A stretch of DNA of 57,818 nt from Hofstenia miamia (GCA_004352715.1 SCFE01000071.1:1375889-1433706), one strand, 5' to 3'; numbered from the stretch's first letter, positions 33,130 through 45,987 are shown. A program made the numbers and translations. The notes: generated by a model not told the origin, from the sequence alone.

Positions 33130-34560
33130 CTAAAATTAAATATGCCTTTATTCTTTTTCAGGATTCTTTGAAATTTCTCTTATTGATCCATCCTTAGATA
33201 CACATAATCTTCATGACAAATTGTTGGGATTCTTGATGTGTGTCCCTCTTGGGGCTTGGCATGATCAGTGTGATTTTATTAACTGTTCAAGTTCTGATTG
33301 GTACAGTGTTTATTGTCTACAACATTGAAGGTTTTTTCAATTATTCTCTTTCCAATTTGGGTTTTTGTTTTGATTACTTATGTTGGCTGTTGTTTAATTT
33401 TCATTGTAGGCACTACTTGCTTTGTTTCATTCCTACCTTTAGATTTGGGATCTGCAACATCTGATTCAGAATATCTTAGTGACTTCTTTAGTGTGCTGCT
33501 CACAAAGTAGTTGGCTGACTGGTTAATTTTCAAATGATTGTTCAGTAGAATTTAGATACTGTAAACTTTGCTGAGATGTTCATCCATAAAATTGGTGGGA
33601 TTGCATTTGATTTCAAACATTGTTCTGAATTTATCAGGTAAACCTCTACATATATGCAAACATAAATAAACTTTTGTGAAAACTCCATTAATGTCAGTGG
33701 TTTTGAGCAATCAATGAATTTGTGATATATATGTAATCATGTTTAATATGTCCATAAATTGCATATAAAGTAATAATCTTTTGTGCTAATTTATTAATGT
33801 TTCAGATTTATAGTATAGTTTTAAATTTCCAATCAAATGTTTATAAAAGGTTTTTACATCCTCATTGAGTAACAGATGATGTTGCTGAGCACTCATTGTT
33901 TGACATAAAGGAGGTCTAGCTGTTACTGTTTTTGTTGATCCATTCTACTCTAGCATGGCAAGTTTGAATGTGATAAGCCATTCTTTAAATGTTGGAACAT
34001 TTAAGTTGACTCCACCATTTAGCTTTTGTAGAGTTACTTGGCATGGAGCTGTATGCACAGTGTTTGCCTCTACAATCTTAAAATTATTGAAGGTAGGCTT
34101 TTCAGGTATCTTCTGTTTAATCATTCCATTTGGAAGCTTTTTTTGTTGTAACCTACCTATATGTTTAGTCAATTCTTGTTCACTGATGACAAAAGAATTG
34201 GTTGAGATGGAGCTGAGGGGTGTTTCTTGCTGAACTGATTTGTTGTATATCAAGCTGCTAGCCTGATCTCATTCTCTTATGAGTTGTTGGATCTGTGATT
34301 TTTCATGAGGATCTTCTCTCACAAATGAAAGATATACATTTCTTGTTTTGCTGCATTTTTCTCTAGTTCAAGAACCTTGTTTAGCAAGTCTTGCAATATC
34401 ACATATGCATTGTGTGAGGTGGATGCAATCAGGAATCCACTGTGATCTCTCTCTGACAATCTAGACAGGTATAACTTTTGGACAGGAAGATCATTGAAGT
34501 TTGAATTTTCTGCATGACTGGTGTTAAGTTTTTTGGTTGTAATTGGCTTATCTCTCTTAT
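33130..34560 (-). pseudogene. Degraded gag-like ORF of another LTR retroelement
   Basis: The minus strand carries a broken reading with a charged helical part (QDLLNKVLELEKNAAKQE), an ORF at 33945-34253 with NLNVPTFKEWLITFKLAMLE, and a capsid-like stretch near 33551-33655 reading RGLPDKFRTMFEI then a helix with DEHLSKVYSI. That order resembles gag of LTR retrotransposons (matrix/coiled coil then capsid). It is unlike gag of the neighbouring gypsy block. No pol was found beside it. Many stops; inactive. Confidence 0.4.
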
Positions 34561-35711
34561 TTTTTATATCTCACATTTTTACTTAAGGAAATTTTCTTTT
34601 CTGAAATGAAGTATGTCTATACATTGTTATTTTTTACTAGGGATTGTAATTTTATGCCATAATTCTTCTAGCTTTGTCATATAGGTTTATTTTGCTAGAT
34701 TTAAAGTTGTTATTGGATTATGTTTGTATCATGTTTAGTAAATTTGTTAAAATGCTGATTGTAGTTGCCTATACAACAATTATGATGGTTGTGAGTAGCA
34801 TCAAATTATGGTTTTCCCAGGAAGATTGGAAATTTTATTTTTAGCATGGTCACTATGTACATCCTTGGCACATTATTTCCATCCTAATTTTATTTATGCT
34901 TCTGACAGCATGTGTGGGACTGAGAACTTCCTTGTAATTTTACATTGAATTGGTTCATGTATTTGATGAAAATCAATTAGAATCTACACATTTTTCTGTT
35001 TGTGTGTGAATTGTGTTTCCAACATTGTATGTGGGACTGAAGCTTAGCAAAATTGCTTATGATGATGATGAGTTACAATTTAATTAGATCTACATCAAAC
35101 TCTGTTGTCAAGTATAATGCCTTTTATCTATCAGGATGATAGCCTACTTGAAAAGTTGCTGTGTTCACTGCATATTTTACTTTAACTAACAAGAATTTCA
35201 GTGGTTACTAAATAATGGATTTGTGTAGTACAATGACTGAACATCAAGTCAATTGTTTTGCTATCAAACAATGGTTAGTCAAGAAAATGAATAACTAACA
35301 TTTAAGCAATAGTTGAAAAGTACCTAATATTGCCTTTCATTAATGTACTGATTAACAAAGAGTATCAGCTACAAATAAATTTGATATGATTTCCAAATAT
35401 TATAAATAACTTTTTAAGCTCTGAATTCAGAGTTTGTGTGTGGTGGACTGCAGTGAATGGCTACACTCATTACAGTAAATAGGGCAAACAAGATAATGGC
35501 TGCACTAATTACAGTAAGGAAGAATAAAAATCTTGAGTATGGCAAACTTCAAATAATGGTTGCAGCAATTAAGGGAAGTGAAGAAATTAGACTACAATGG
35601 TCTAGGCTAAGAACTATAAGTTCTGCAATAGCTTAACAAATTAATAAAATTAATTAAAACTACTAGATTTCAAAAAACAATAAATTTGAACTGTGGTATT
35701 TCCTGTATAAA
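34561..35711. other. AT-rich DNA, no gene seen
   Basis: Contains two copies of a phrase like AATGGCTGCACTAATTACAGTAA near 35450-35515 and otherwise nothing recognisable. Confidence 0.5.
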
Positions 35712-36120
35712 GGTTAATGTGGCATTGGTATGAAATCAGCTAATTATTCTACTATCCTAGTTTATTGAGGGTTTTGAGTCAATGCATGGATTTACTGATG
35801 CTACAAAATAATTAACTCCTCCTGCTCTTATCTTTTAAATGAAAGATAAGTGAAAATGAAAAGTAAAAACAAATTTACTCAGAATAAGCTGAAGAGAAAT
35901 AAATGAACAATTCACAGATATTTATACAAATGAAAACTTGTAATTGTAAACAAAACATACAACATGAAAACATGAATAAATGGCTGACAGGTACAAATCA
36001 ATTGTCTGCTAGAGTTTTACAATGTAGTTAAATTAGCAAAAATTCAAACTAAAATATATAACACTGTTGTCACTATGTCAAAATTACAATTGAAATAAAT
36101 TTGAAATAATAATATTGAAA
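35712..36120. repeat. Dispersed repeat, copy 2 (shared with 7250-8030)
   Basis: Same orientation and order of phrases as copy 1, including TTATTGAGGGTTTTGAG, TAACTCCTCCTGCTCTTA and CATGAAAACATGAATAAATG. It begins with a relative of the 6528 element. A short motif, ATTACTGTAAATTCAGACT, recurs just to the right near 36258 and 36425. Confidence 0.5.
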
Positions 36121-36496
36121 TTGAAATAAATGAAAAATAAAGAATGCAACAGCAATGAAAGTCTTTATGTAACATTAACTATTTAATTATTTATTCAAAC
36201 ATTTCCAGTAAGCTGAAGAGTTTTGATGCTGCTACTCAGTTTTGCAAGAGTTTAAGAATTACTGTAAATTCAGACTACTGTATTTCCCATGTGACTGCAT
36301 AGCCACTTAATTTAATTTAAATTAGTTAAATTACTACTGTGGTTCCAGATTATAGTGGTTTAAATCAAGAATATTGCTTTTGGCTGCAAATTCAGGCTGC
36401 AGTGGTGTGATTTTAACTTTTCAGGATTACTGTAAATTCAGACTGCAGTGGTCTCTATGTAATAAATTATTTGAAGTTTTATTTAGCACATATATT

Positions 36497-38586
36497 AGTA
36501 GTAAGAAATTGAGTCCATTTCATACCACTTTTTTCTGATTGGTTGAGAGGGGGACCCTTTACCCTGACAAGCATGGATATGATGTAATTATGCACTTTAG
36601 CCATTTGTGTTTCTCTGACATATTTGGAATATATTGGTTTTTGTTGGCAAACACATTTGTTTGCAGTCTATTGTTTAAAATGTAGCCAATTTTTTTATAC
36701 ATATTACATAAATTATTTTTATATACAATTGAAATTCTATATGCAAAAAAATCACATTTTTGAAATTATATTTTATTGCTAAATTTCTGCAGTAAAAGTC
36801 ATAATTAATAAGTATTTTCAAACAAAAATATTTTGTTTTATTTTACATACTTGCTTTTTGTTAATGTATGTGACTTCCTTATTTATGTGGATTAATTTAG
36901 TTTACATACTTGTTTTTTTTATTAACATACATGACATTGGAAATACCACATTAATTTAGTTTACATGTTTTATTTTACATATTTCTTTTATTCCGTAAAA
37001 TTTAATAACAAATGTTTGAATCAGAGAAATAAAAATACTTGTTAAAAGTGTAATGCCTTATTTTAGTAATAAAGCAAAATAATTTTTCAGAAAAAACAAA
37101 AAAATAGTTTATGCAAAAATGGATTATTAGACATTTGAACAATAGACTATAGATAACAAATTACACACAGCAGCATAATGGAATTTTACATTGTTGTACT
37201 GTTTTTATAATTTGTTACAAATTTGACATTTAAACAATGGCGATAGATAAACTATGTTGACATTATTAAAGCATGCAACTTTCTACACATATGGATATGC
37301 ACAGCTGGCATAATGGAATTTCACGTTGATGAAAGAACTACCCTGAAAGATTTCAAACTTTTTGGAAAGCTATTTTTATAATTAAATATCAATATTATTT
37401 CTAGTTAGTCTTACAGATATTTCTTTTAAAAACGTAATCATTTTTTATTTTAATGAATTGCTGCGAATTTGCAGTCTAATGTTAAATTTATTGTATACTT
37501 TATTATAAAAAATGTTGTTTGTTTGTTAATACACATTTTTAATTGAATTTGTTTAAACTTTTAAATGTCATGTCTTTTATTCTGTGATATATCACCTCAT
37601 TTGATTTGTTTATTAATCATTAATTTAAATATGACCATGTGAAATTAATAATGTGCAAATACACATTGCATTTGTTTCCTACAGCATTCCTCAACAACAA
37701 TGATGATAAACTAACACAATAGACAAATTTAATAGTGCGATGTATATTATCATTATAAGCAAAGCATAGAATAAATTACATTTTAGTCTTGTCTTATGTG
37801 AGTTGTGCTACATAAATTTCTTAAATATTAGAAATTGCAAGTTTTTGCATGAACTAGTTTTTGGGTTTTTCTAAAAAATTATTTTGCTTTATTACCAAAA
37901 TAAGGCATTATGGTTTTAATGTTATTAAATTTTAAGAAAAAAACAAGTGTGTAAAATAAAACATGTAAACTAAATTAATGTGGTATTTCCAATGTTGTGT
38001 ATGTTAATAAAAAAAACAAGTATGTAAAATAAAATATGTAAAATAAATTAATGTGGTATTTCCAATGTCATGTATGTTAATAAAAAAACAAGTATGTAAA
38101 CTAAATTAAGCCACATAAATAAGCAAGTCACATATATTAACAAAAAGCAAGTATGTAAAATAAAACAGCATATTTTTGTTTAAAAATACTTATTAATAAT
38201 GACTTTTACTGAAGAAATTTTGCAAAAAAATATTATTCCAAAAACGTGAATTTCTTGCATATAGAATTTCAATTGTATTTAAAAATTATTTATGTAATGT
38301 GTATAAAAAATTGACTACATTTTAAACAATAGACTGCAAACAAATGTGTTTGCCAACAAAAACCAATATATTCCATGACGTCAGAGAAACACAGTTGGCC
38401 AAAGTACACAATTACATCATGTCCATGCCCGCCAGGGTCAAAGGTCCCCCTCTCAACCAATCAGAAAAAAGTGGCACAAAATGGACCCCACCTCTCAACC
38501 TCTCAGAAAAAAGTGGCACAAAATGGACCCCACCTCTCAACCTCTCAGAAAAAAGTGGCACGAAATGGACTCAGTTTCTTACTACT
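36497..38586. mobile_element. Foldback element with Polinton/Maverick-type ends and 6-bp target duplication
   Basis: It begins AGTAGTAAGAAATTGAG and ends with the complement CTCAGTTTCTTACTACT. Both sides carry TATATT (36491-36496, 38587-38592). AG...CT ends with a 6-bp duplication are the hallmark of Polinton/Maverick integration. The inverted arms run about 600 bp each (to about 37125, and from about 37830), with CTGATTGGTTGAGAGG near the tips and TTACATACTTG-type subrepeats inside. The central 700 bp matches 57530-57818 joined to 56726-57033 of the Polinton-like element at the window end. This is thus an internally deleted, nonautonomous relative of that element. No intact ORF. Confidence 0.8.
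38451..38576. repeat. Three tandem 42-bp units at the foldback's right tip
   Basis: Units start TCTCAACC at 38451, 38493 and 38535, each with CAGAAAAAAGTGGCAC. Only the first keeps the CCAATCAG (CCAAT-box-like) core; the others read CCTCTCAG. The left tip has a single unit, so this is a local expansion of the terminal sequence. Confidence 0.75.
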
Positions 38587-38592
38587 TATATT

Positions 38593-39719
38593 TTATAATT
38601 TTTGCAAACAGAAAATTGCAAAAAAAGCTATTCACAATGAATTTCATATATTTATGATATCTAAGAAGCACAAAAATGAATAAAGTGTTACTTGCAAGCC
38701 TTAACTCATATATTATTCATGATTAAAAGTAACTCAGATGTCACTAGTTGTATACCAGTGGGCAACTGGTGACTCCAGTACCCTTCATTTCATTCCAGTC
38801 ACATATTCAATAATTTTATATAACACAACCATTTCATTGCCTTAATACATTGTGTGAAATAAGTAAGGTATGCTTTTAGGACTGCATTTAATATTGGAAT
38901 ATAAATAATCAAACTGATTAGAAATTATTAATGTAATTAGTGCTCTTTTACATAAACTGGATGTCCAATAGTAAATTATGCTATATTTGGGAATCATTAA
39001 GAACAACATAATAAGAAAAATGCCTTTAGTTTGTTTTTGAACAATGTACTGCTGCCACTAATTACCATTAGTGGTCCATTAATGGCTATGGCCAGTGGTG
39101 GCTATGAGTGGCTGCAATTGCGACTACGGCCACTACTTCTCCACTAGTGATCCACTGATTGGGGCTGGTGGTCGCCCATCCCATTCATTCCCTAACATTG
39201 GACCACTGGTAGCGGCTACATGGGTGGCTTCTTATTGACAATAAGAGCATGCAAAGGAGTCATTTGTTTAACAAATATGTTTACAATGCAATTGTTAACA
39301 TTAGGAATATTGTGGCTCAGTTCTGGACTTGCTCGCCTAAACTACTTGAACAAGTTTATTTAGGTTTTGTCTCTATTCTTCTGTGGCAGTTGGTCTTACG
39401 AAGATGGCCACTGTGAGAAAGGAAGAAGCAAGGAAAGAACCCCATCATGGAGCTGTGGTTGTTGATGTATTTTACTTTAATCTCATCATCAGTTTGGTTT
39501 GATACTACTCAACAACATTATTATCAGACTACACTTTATTGTATTTGTTTAAATTTGATTGTGTCAATTATCATGTAAATGACTTTAGTTTTATTGTACG
39601 TCACAATAGCAGTGATTGAGTATTAGATAACTCCAGCAGCAATTTATTCTAGGAGGTTTAGTATTGATCCAATTGATAAAAGAAAATTATACACACTGCT
39701 AGGACTGTTGCTTTTTACA
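38593..39719. other. Noncoding DNA, no gene seen
   Basis: A less AT-rich patch at 39050-39240 repeats TGGTGGCTATGAGTGGCTGC-like and GGCCACTA-like words imperfectly. No ORF of interest. Confidence 0.5.
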
Positions 39720-39990
39720 ATATATATATATCAATGATCTAAAAAGTTCAATAAGCCAAGACTGCAATCTAGTTCAATATGCTGATGACACATTCTTACA
39801 AGTGGGATATTGCTTGAAAAATTTATTACAAACTTAGAAAAAAAATTATCAGATTTAAAAAACTATTTCAAGATGCATTGTCTAACACTACATTACAAGA
39901 AATTTGTACACTCGTCAGTCGTCAATAACGTTTTCAAAATGGAAATTATTGAACTAGTTTCTCCACTTGCTGCCTTAAACTGTAAGCAAA
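39720..39990 (+). pseudogene. LINE reverse transcriptase scrap
   Basis: After a short TA run the plus strand reads YINDLKSSISQDCNLVQYADDTFLQVG, the region around the catalytic YADD box of LINE RT. A one-base frame change then leads to TNLEKKLSDLKNYFKMHCLTL, the following helix. Only about 80 codons remain. No endonuclease or C-terminal domain is nearby. Confidence 0.65.
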
Positions 39991-39994
39991 GAGA

Positions 39995-40303
39995 CCCACT
40001 AAACATAGAACTATTGTAACGACATAGTTTTTGTGGTGTATTGGCGTTTAATAGGCTTTGAATTGCTTGAGTGGCGTTTATAGTGCGGATTAGTTGCGGT
40101 GTATAATTCTGTCTACAAAAAATATTAAACAATAGGAATAATTTTAGTATTATGGCAATTTGAAGATACATTTTTTAAAAACTGCATTTTTATTGATAGT
40201 TTGTCGTTTTATTGTGAAAAGACATTGTTCTGTAATGTCGTTTTAGAGCCGTTATTATGTCGTTCAGCGACGTCGTTACAACAGTTCTATGTTTACTGGG
40301 GAG
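39995..40303. repeat. MITE-like element with ~30-bp inverted ends
   Basis: CCCACTAAACATAGAACTA at 39995 is mirrored near 40303 (complement CTCCCCAGTAAACATAGAACTG). Both continue through TTGTAACGAC. About 309 bp, no ORF. Superfamily unknown. Confidence 0.6.
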
Positions 40304-40682
40304 TTTCTTGATCATTCTTTTTCAAAGTTATTTGTAAATTTAAAAACAGCATTTCATTGCTACGTGTATATTACTGCAATTTTGACAATGCAAGGAAATT
40401 AGTACAATTAGTACAGTTTTAGTTTACTCGCCTTTTTCCGAAACCATCTGTAGGAAGCCCAAAAACAGCGTTTGTTGAAATTGGTTATAATCCACAATTT
40501 GAAAATATGTGCCAAGATTAGTGTTTTCAAATACCATTTTTTGGACAAATGCGTTTGCGAAAGTTGCTATTTGAAGCAGGCAAATAGAGATTAAAATGGT
40601 GTATTTTTATTGACGAAATTACTTCAAGGCCACAAGAGTTCTAGAGCCCGGTCATGCGGAAAATTTCAATTCGCATTTAGTG
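40304..40682. other. AT-rich DNA, no gene seen
   Basis: No motif or ORF recognised; it ends at a TA microsatellite. Confidence 0.45.
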
Positions 40683-40702
40683 ATATATATATATATATAT
40701 AC

Positions 40703-41207
40703 TGGGGTAGGGTCTATGTCCGTACCCATAAAAATAGGTCCGTTGGCTTGTCCGTGACCGCATTCTAAGCTCGTTATGCTAGCTGGAATAATAAGAAAAA
40801 CTACTGATGTTGTATAATCCATGCTTTCCCAAAGTGTGATAAAAACCTACCAATGTAGTTTATATAAAGAGCACTTTAACATCATTAAGAAGTCAACATT
40901 TTGTCAATTACTTTAAAGATCGTGCATCAAATCACATAGCGATAATTGCCAGCACCTCAAACTGTTTTGAGGATAACAGAAAATTTTCTGTAGCTTAGTG
41001 TTGTAATTTTTGTTTTAAGTTTATCGGAAGGTTACATAGTGTTTCACAATATATGTATTGAATAATTTAAAAGAAATTTTTTACCAATCAAATGGTTTTA
41101 GAATTTAAAATCCTCGAACAACAACAAATAATCATGCTAAGGTTATGGCCCGTATGCCCGATCTATGCCTTACAACTTTGTTAGCACCCGTTACCGTCCC
41201 CAACCTA
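40703..41207. repeat. Possible hAT-type nonautonomous element inside a TA microsatellite
   Basis: The left end, CTGGGGTAGGGTCTATGTCC, and the complement of the right end, GGTTGGGGACGGTAACGGG, are similar, with further CCCGTA/TCCGTA words inside both. TA runs border both sides, consistent with insertion into TA DNA. The inverted match is imperfect, so this is tentative. Confidence 0.4.
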
Positions 41208-41308
41208 ATATATATATATATATATATATATNNNNNNNNNNNNNNNNNNNNNNNNNNNNNNNNNNNNNNNNNNNNNNNNNNNNNNNNNNNNNNNNNNNNN
41301 NNNNNNNN

Positions 41309-41339
<31 letters not shown>
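41208..41339. repeat. TA microsatellite with a 77-N gap (41232-41308)
   Basis: TA dinucleotides on both sides of the N run. ORFs reading IYIYIY are artefacts of it. Confidence 0.95.
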
Positions 41340-41341
<2 letters not shown>

Positions 41342-41589
41342 TTAAATATGTATATACTTGCAAATTACTACATTGAAAGTCGATAGGTGCATATTTTACA
41401 GCTAGATAACTAATGGGTCATGTTTAGCCATTACTTGTGATTATAATTTTTTGGAAAATTTCAAATATTACTTTACTATTAGCACAATTTGAAATATTAG
41501 CGAAAATATTATTCAACTGAAAATGACAAGAAAGAATTTAGTATGTTGAAAATTGAAATTAAAATTTGGTAAGGTTGCATTCAAATGTA

Positions 41590-42050
41590 ACCTTAAACAG
41601 CCCAATGATTTTTTCAGAAACTGTATGATCCTAGAAAACATTTTTAAACTCTTATAGCTCGAAAACTTAATGGTGTGCTCCATTTGAAAGCACCACAAGA
41701 TAGAGGAGAGTCTCTTCTTCCTCTTTGTTTTATTAAGGCCTCAATGGCCAGTAAAAGGTTCCTGTTACTTTTATGGCCTCAAAATCTTATAAATACATGA
41801 ACATTAGGTATGGAGAGAATTTAATTATTTTTGAAATATTCGAAATTTTCAAAGAAAACGTGTTAATCGACAACCCCAGGTACAGCAATACAATCTAATG
41901 TGAAATCTTCAAAATTGTATTAATGCATGTTTCCCAAAACACCTACCCTTGCCCCAAGATTTTTAAATTTGCTAATGGGCTGTGAGAAAATTCTTCATAA
42001 ATTTGGAAGCACGTTTTGTCCTTTAATATGGATGCTAGGCTGTTTAAGGT
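41590..42050. repeat. Tc1/mariner-like MITE, copy 1
   Basis: Ends ACCTTAAACAGCC and GGCTGTTTAAGGT, flanked by TA on each side. 461 bp. It aligns along its length, in inverted orientation, with 49124-49619, including CCCAAAACACCTACCC and GAGAGTCTC. No ORF. Confidence 0.75.
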
Positions 42051-42349
42051 TAACTAACAAGTGTTTCCTTATGGTATTTTAGATAAATGTAACAATTACA
42101 TAATTTTCGATTCAATAATAATTTTATTTGCGAATGAATGATAACTTAACTTTTGCCACTAGATTGATTCAAAATTTAGTGACAAAATCTCCACAAAACA
42201 GTATTTTGTGTTGTCTCCCCAATCTAACTGAAACTATACAATCAATAGAGCGTAAGGTATTTCTGGTAAAACTGTTGAATATGTGAAAAAAATTAAATAT
42301 TTTTTCGTATAATAATAGACAATAAGCTTATAAATTTAAATACCATATT

Positions 42350-42900
42350 CAATCCATACTAAGAAAATGGCAATGGGCCATAAGTGTATTTCAAATTTAA
42401 ATATGATTATTAAAGCTAAAATGAAAAAAATGCTGATGAATGCTTTGGTATGAGTCATTTTAGATATTGTTGTTTTTTAATAGCATTGAAAGCTCAATAT
42501 CTAAAAAATCGATTTCGAAATTTGATGGGCAAAAAGTAATTACCAGTAAAAACCTGAAAAATCACAAAAATAATATTTCATATTACATTCGATATTTTTT
42601 CCTCATCAAACTCTGGGACATTATTAACAGACGTATGCCGCATGATAGAGCAGAATTTCCTTCTTTTCACAGTAATTTAATAAATAGATGAACTTCTACA
42701 ATCGGGAAAGTAGAATTTAAAAAAGTTTTCTTGATTACTTGATTTATAAATTCTGCAATAGAAATCTGAAACAATCGTCCAATTAAAGTTAAACAACTGA
42801 GAGAAAGATGTAAATTTAAATCTGAAAGTGGTGCATATCTGACTTCACATTACATTACAGGAACTTGGTAAATCAGAATGGAAAGGATACAAATACCACA
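42350..42900 (+). pseudogene. Possible LINE C-terminal remnant
   Basis: Broken plus-strand readings include LWDIINRRMPHDRAEFPSFH, an FNK-like tail, and a GKSEWKGYKYHN-like end near 42870. These resemble the region after RT in some LINEs. No catalytic motif is present, so this is weak. Confidence 0.3.
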
Positions 42901-42990
42901 ATAAATGACACAAGTGCTAGCAATAGTCTGATCAATACTATCTTAATTATATCTATATTTTTACTATTCTGTGTTTTGCATTTTGTTGTT

Positions 42991-44488
42991 CTATACCTTA
43001 TTCTTTGTTTTCTTTGTTTTATTTTTTGTTTATTAATTAGTTAATGATTCAATTATTGTAGTAGTATCAGCAATAGTTGAATGTAGTAGTTACAACTGCT
43101 ACACTAATAAATATTTCTTCTTCTACAAGTGTTTACTAATTTAAATGATAAAACATGTAAAAGTCTTAAGTTACACATTTATTGAAATGAGCGGAATTTG
43201 ACTAAAGGATTCTGAAAACTTAATAACATTAGTTTCATTCTAACAAGTTTAAGAGTGTTTAAAGTATAAATCAAAGAAGATAAAGAATTCATCTGAATGT
43301 TTGCAACCGGGCATTCACGAAAAATGATTACCATTACATATATATACTTTTAGGTTAACATTCACTATTATCTCTGCTAAGTTCGTTATATGCAAAAAGG
43401 CGGTGATGATGCAAGCGAATTAAAACTCCTAAATAATTTCGTCAAGCAAAAGATGAGTTTTGTCTGCAACATCAATAATGAGTTTAGAAATTCAGTAAAT
43501 CTTATAATAATCCCAAACGTCTATAATGTTCAAGCTTGCATCTATCTTAGAATAACTTAATAAATACAAATAAGATAGGGTTTCTAAAAACTTGATTCTA
43601 GATTGCGTAGCAAAACGAAGAGGCTACCGAGTAAAGAAGTACTCGTTCAAAATGTAAATAAACAAAATATAAGTATCAGATAAAATACGTACGCAATAGT
43701 TAAACTTAGAATAAGCAAATACAGATAAATTGAATGTTAGAAAATAGTTAAAAGTAAACAATTTTATTTCCAAGCAGAAAAGTATTAAAATTAAATTAGC
43801 TTAATTATTAATAAGAAATTAATAATTAATAATTATTAATAAGAGGTTTTTATCAACCGAATTTCCGGTACTTTTTTTCAAGTGCTTGCGTCACAAGTTT
43901 TAGCGCAGTTCACGAATCAGGCTTAATATTTTCAAATTTCAAACGTAACTAACCTGTTTGTAATTTGCTTTTGGCAGCACGAGTAACTTGCGCGTTTAAA
44001 TTTTCTGCCGGGACAGAACTAAACTCAGATTGTCATCGACTGTTCGTAAAAAAGGTTAACTAGATTAACTTCGTTTGTCACAATTATTTTTTGAAATAAA
44101 TCAATTTTTTCAAAATATTAATATTTTTATCATTTGGAGAATGACGTAACATTATACTTTGAAATGTTTTTGATGTTAAACATTAAAGTTTAAGGAACTA
44201 TGTGATTAGAATAACAGGAAGAGAAGAATCTATTTCCTGTATGAATGAAAATCTTGGGCTAGACAATAAACAAAAGTGACTTACTATTCAGGCATATCAA
44301 AATAGCAATGTACATGTTGTAGTCTCTAATGAGTAAGTGATAAACGTAGTACTCAATTCACAGCATGAATGCTCAGGAAACACAAAGAAATTCTATAGTT
44401 TTATTACATCATGCAAATACCCAAGTGTTCCAATAATTCCAGTTTTCCAACCTACCCTGGTCTCCCCTAATATTTCCTAAGATAAATA
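42991..44488. repeat. 1498-bp direct duplication, first copy
   Basis: Identical by eye to 44490-45987; the two are separated by one N at 44489. AT-rich and noncoding, with a palindromic TAATTAATAATTATTAATAA patch near 43806-43843. Confidence 0.85.
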
Positions 44489-44489
44489 N

Positions 44490-45987
44490 CTATACCTTAT
44501 TCTTTGTTTTCTTTGTTTTATTTTTTGTTTATTAATTAGTTAATGATTCAATTATTGTAGTAGTATCAGCAATAGTTGAATGTAGTAGTTACAACTGCTA
44601 CACTAATAAATATTTCTTCTTCTACAAGTGTTTACTAATTTAAATGATAAAACATGTAAAAGTCTTAAGTTACACATTTATTGAAATGAGCGGAATTTGA
44701 CTAAAGGATTCTGAAAACTTAATAACATTAGTTTCATTCTAACAAGTTTAAGAGTGTTTAAAGTATAAATCAAAGAAGATAAAGAATTCATCTGAATGTT
44801 TGCAACCGGGCATTCACGAAAAATGATTACCATTACATATATATACTTTTAGGTTAACATTCACTATTATCTCTGCTAAGTTCGTTATATGCAAAAAGGC
44901 GGTGATGATGCAAGCGAATTAAAACTCCTAAATAATTTCGTCAAGCAAAAGATGAGTTTTGTCTGCAACATCAATAATGAGTTTAGAAATTCAGTAAATC
45001 TTATAATAATCCCAAACGTCTATAATGTTCAAGCTTGCATCTATCTTAGAATAACTTAATAAATACAAATAAGATAGGGTTTCTAAAAACTTGATTCTAG
45101 ATTGCGTAGCAAAACGAAGAGGCTACCGAGTAAAGAAGTACTCGTTCAAAATGTAAATAAACAAAATATAAGTATCAGATAAAATACGTACGCAATAGTT
45201 AAACTTAGAATAAGCAAATACAGATAAATTGAATGTTAGAAAATAGTTAAAAGTAAACAATTTTATTTCCAAGCAGAAAAGTATTAAAATTAAATTAGCT
45301 TAATTATTAATAAGAAATTAATAATTAATAATTATTAATAAGAGGTTTTTATCAACCGAATTTCCGGTACTTTTTTTCAAGTGCTTGCGTCACAAGTTTT
45401 AGCGCAGTTCACGAATCAGGCTTAATATTTTCAAATTTCAAACGTAACTAACCTGTTTGTAATTTGCTTTTGGCAGCACGAGTAACTTGCGCGTTTAAAT
45501 TTTCTGCCGGGACAGAACTAAACTCAGATTGTCATCGACTGTTCGTAAAAAAGGTTAACTAGATTAACTTCGTTTGTCACAATTATTTTTTGAAATAAAT
45601 CAATTTTTTCAAAATATTAATATTTTTATCATTTGGAGAATGACGTAACATTATACTTTGAAATGTTTTTGATGTTAAACATTAAAGTTTAAGGAACTAT
45701 GTGATTAGAATAACAGGAAGAGAAGAATCTATTTCCTGTATGAATGAAAATCTTGGGCTAGACAATAAACAAAAGTGACTTACTATTCAGGCATATCAAA
45801 ATAGCAATGTACATGTTGTAGTCTCTAATGAGTAAGTGATAAACGTAGTACTCAATTCACAGCATGAATGCTCAGGAAACACAAAGAAATTCTATAGTTT
45901 TATTACATCATGCAAATACCCAAGTGTTCCAATAATTCCAGTTTTCCAACCTACCCTGGTCTCCCCTAATATTTCCTAAGATAAATA
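44490..45987. repeat. 1498-bp direct duplication, second copy
   Basis: Starts CTATACCTTATTCTTTG and ends CCTAAGATAAATA exactly like the first copy. The single N between them points to unmerged contig overlap rather than a true tandem duplication. Confidence 0.85.

Noticed and set aside
38344-38683. ORFs reading repeated KKVAQNGP or SEKSGTKWTPP units
   Set aside because: Translation of the noncoding 42-bp terminal repeats.
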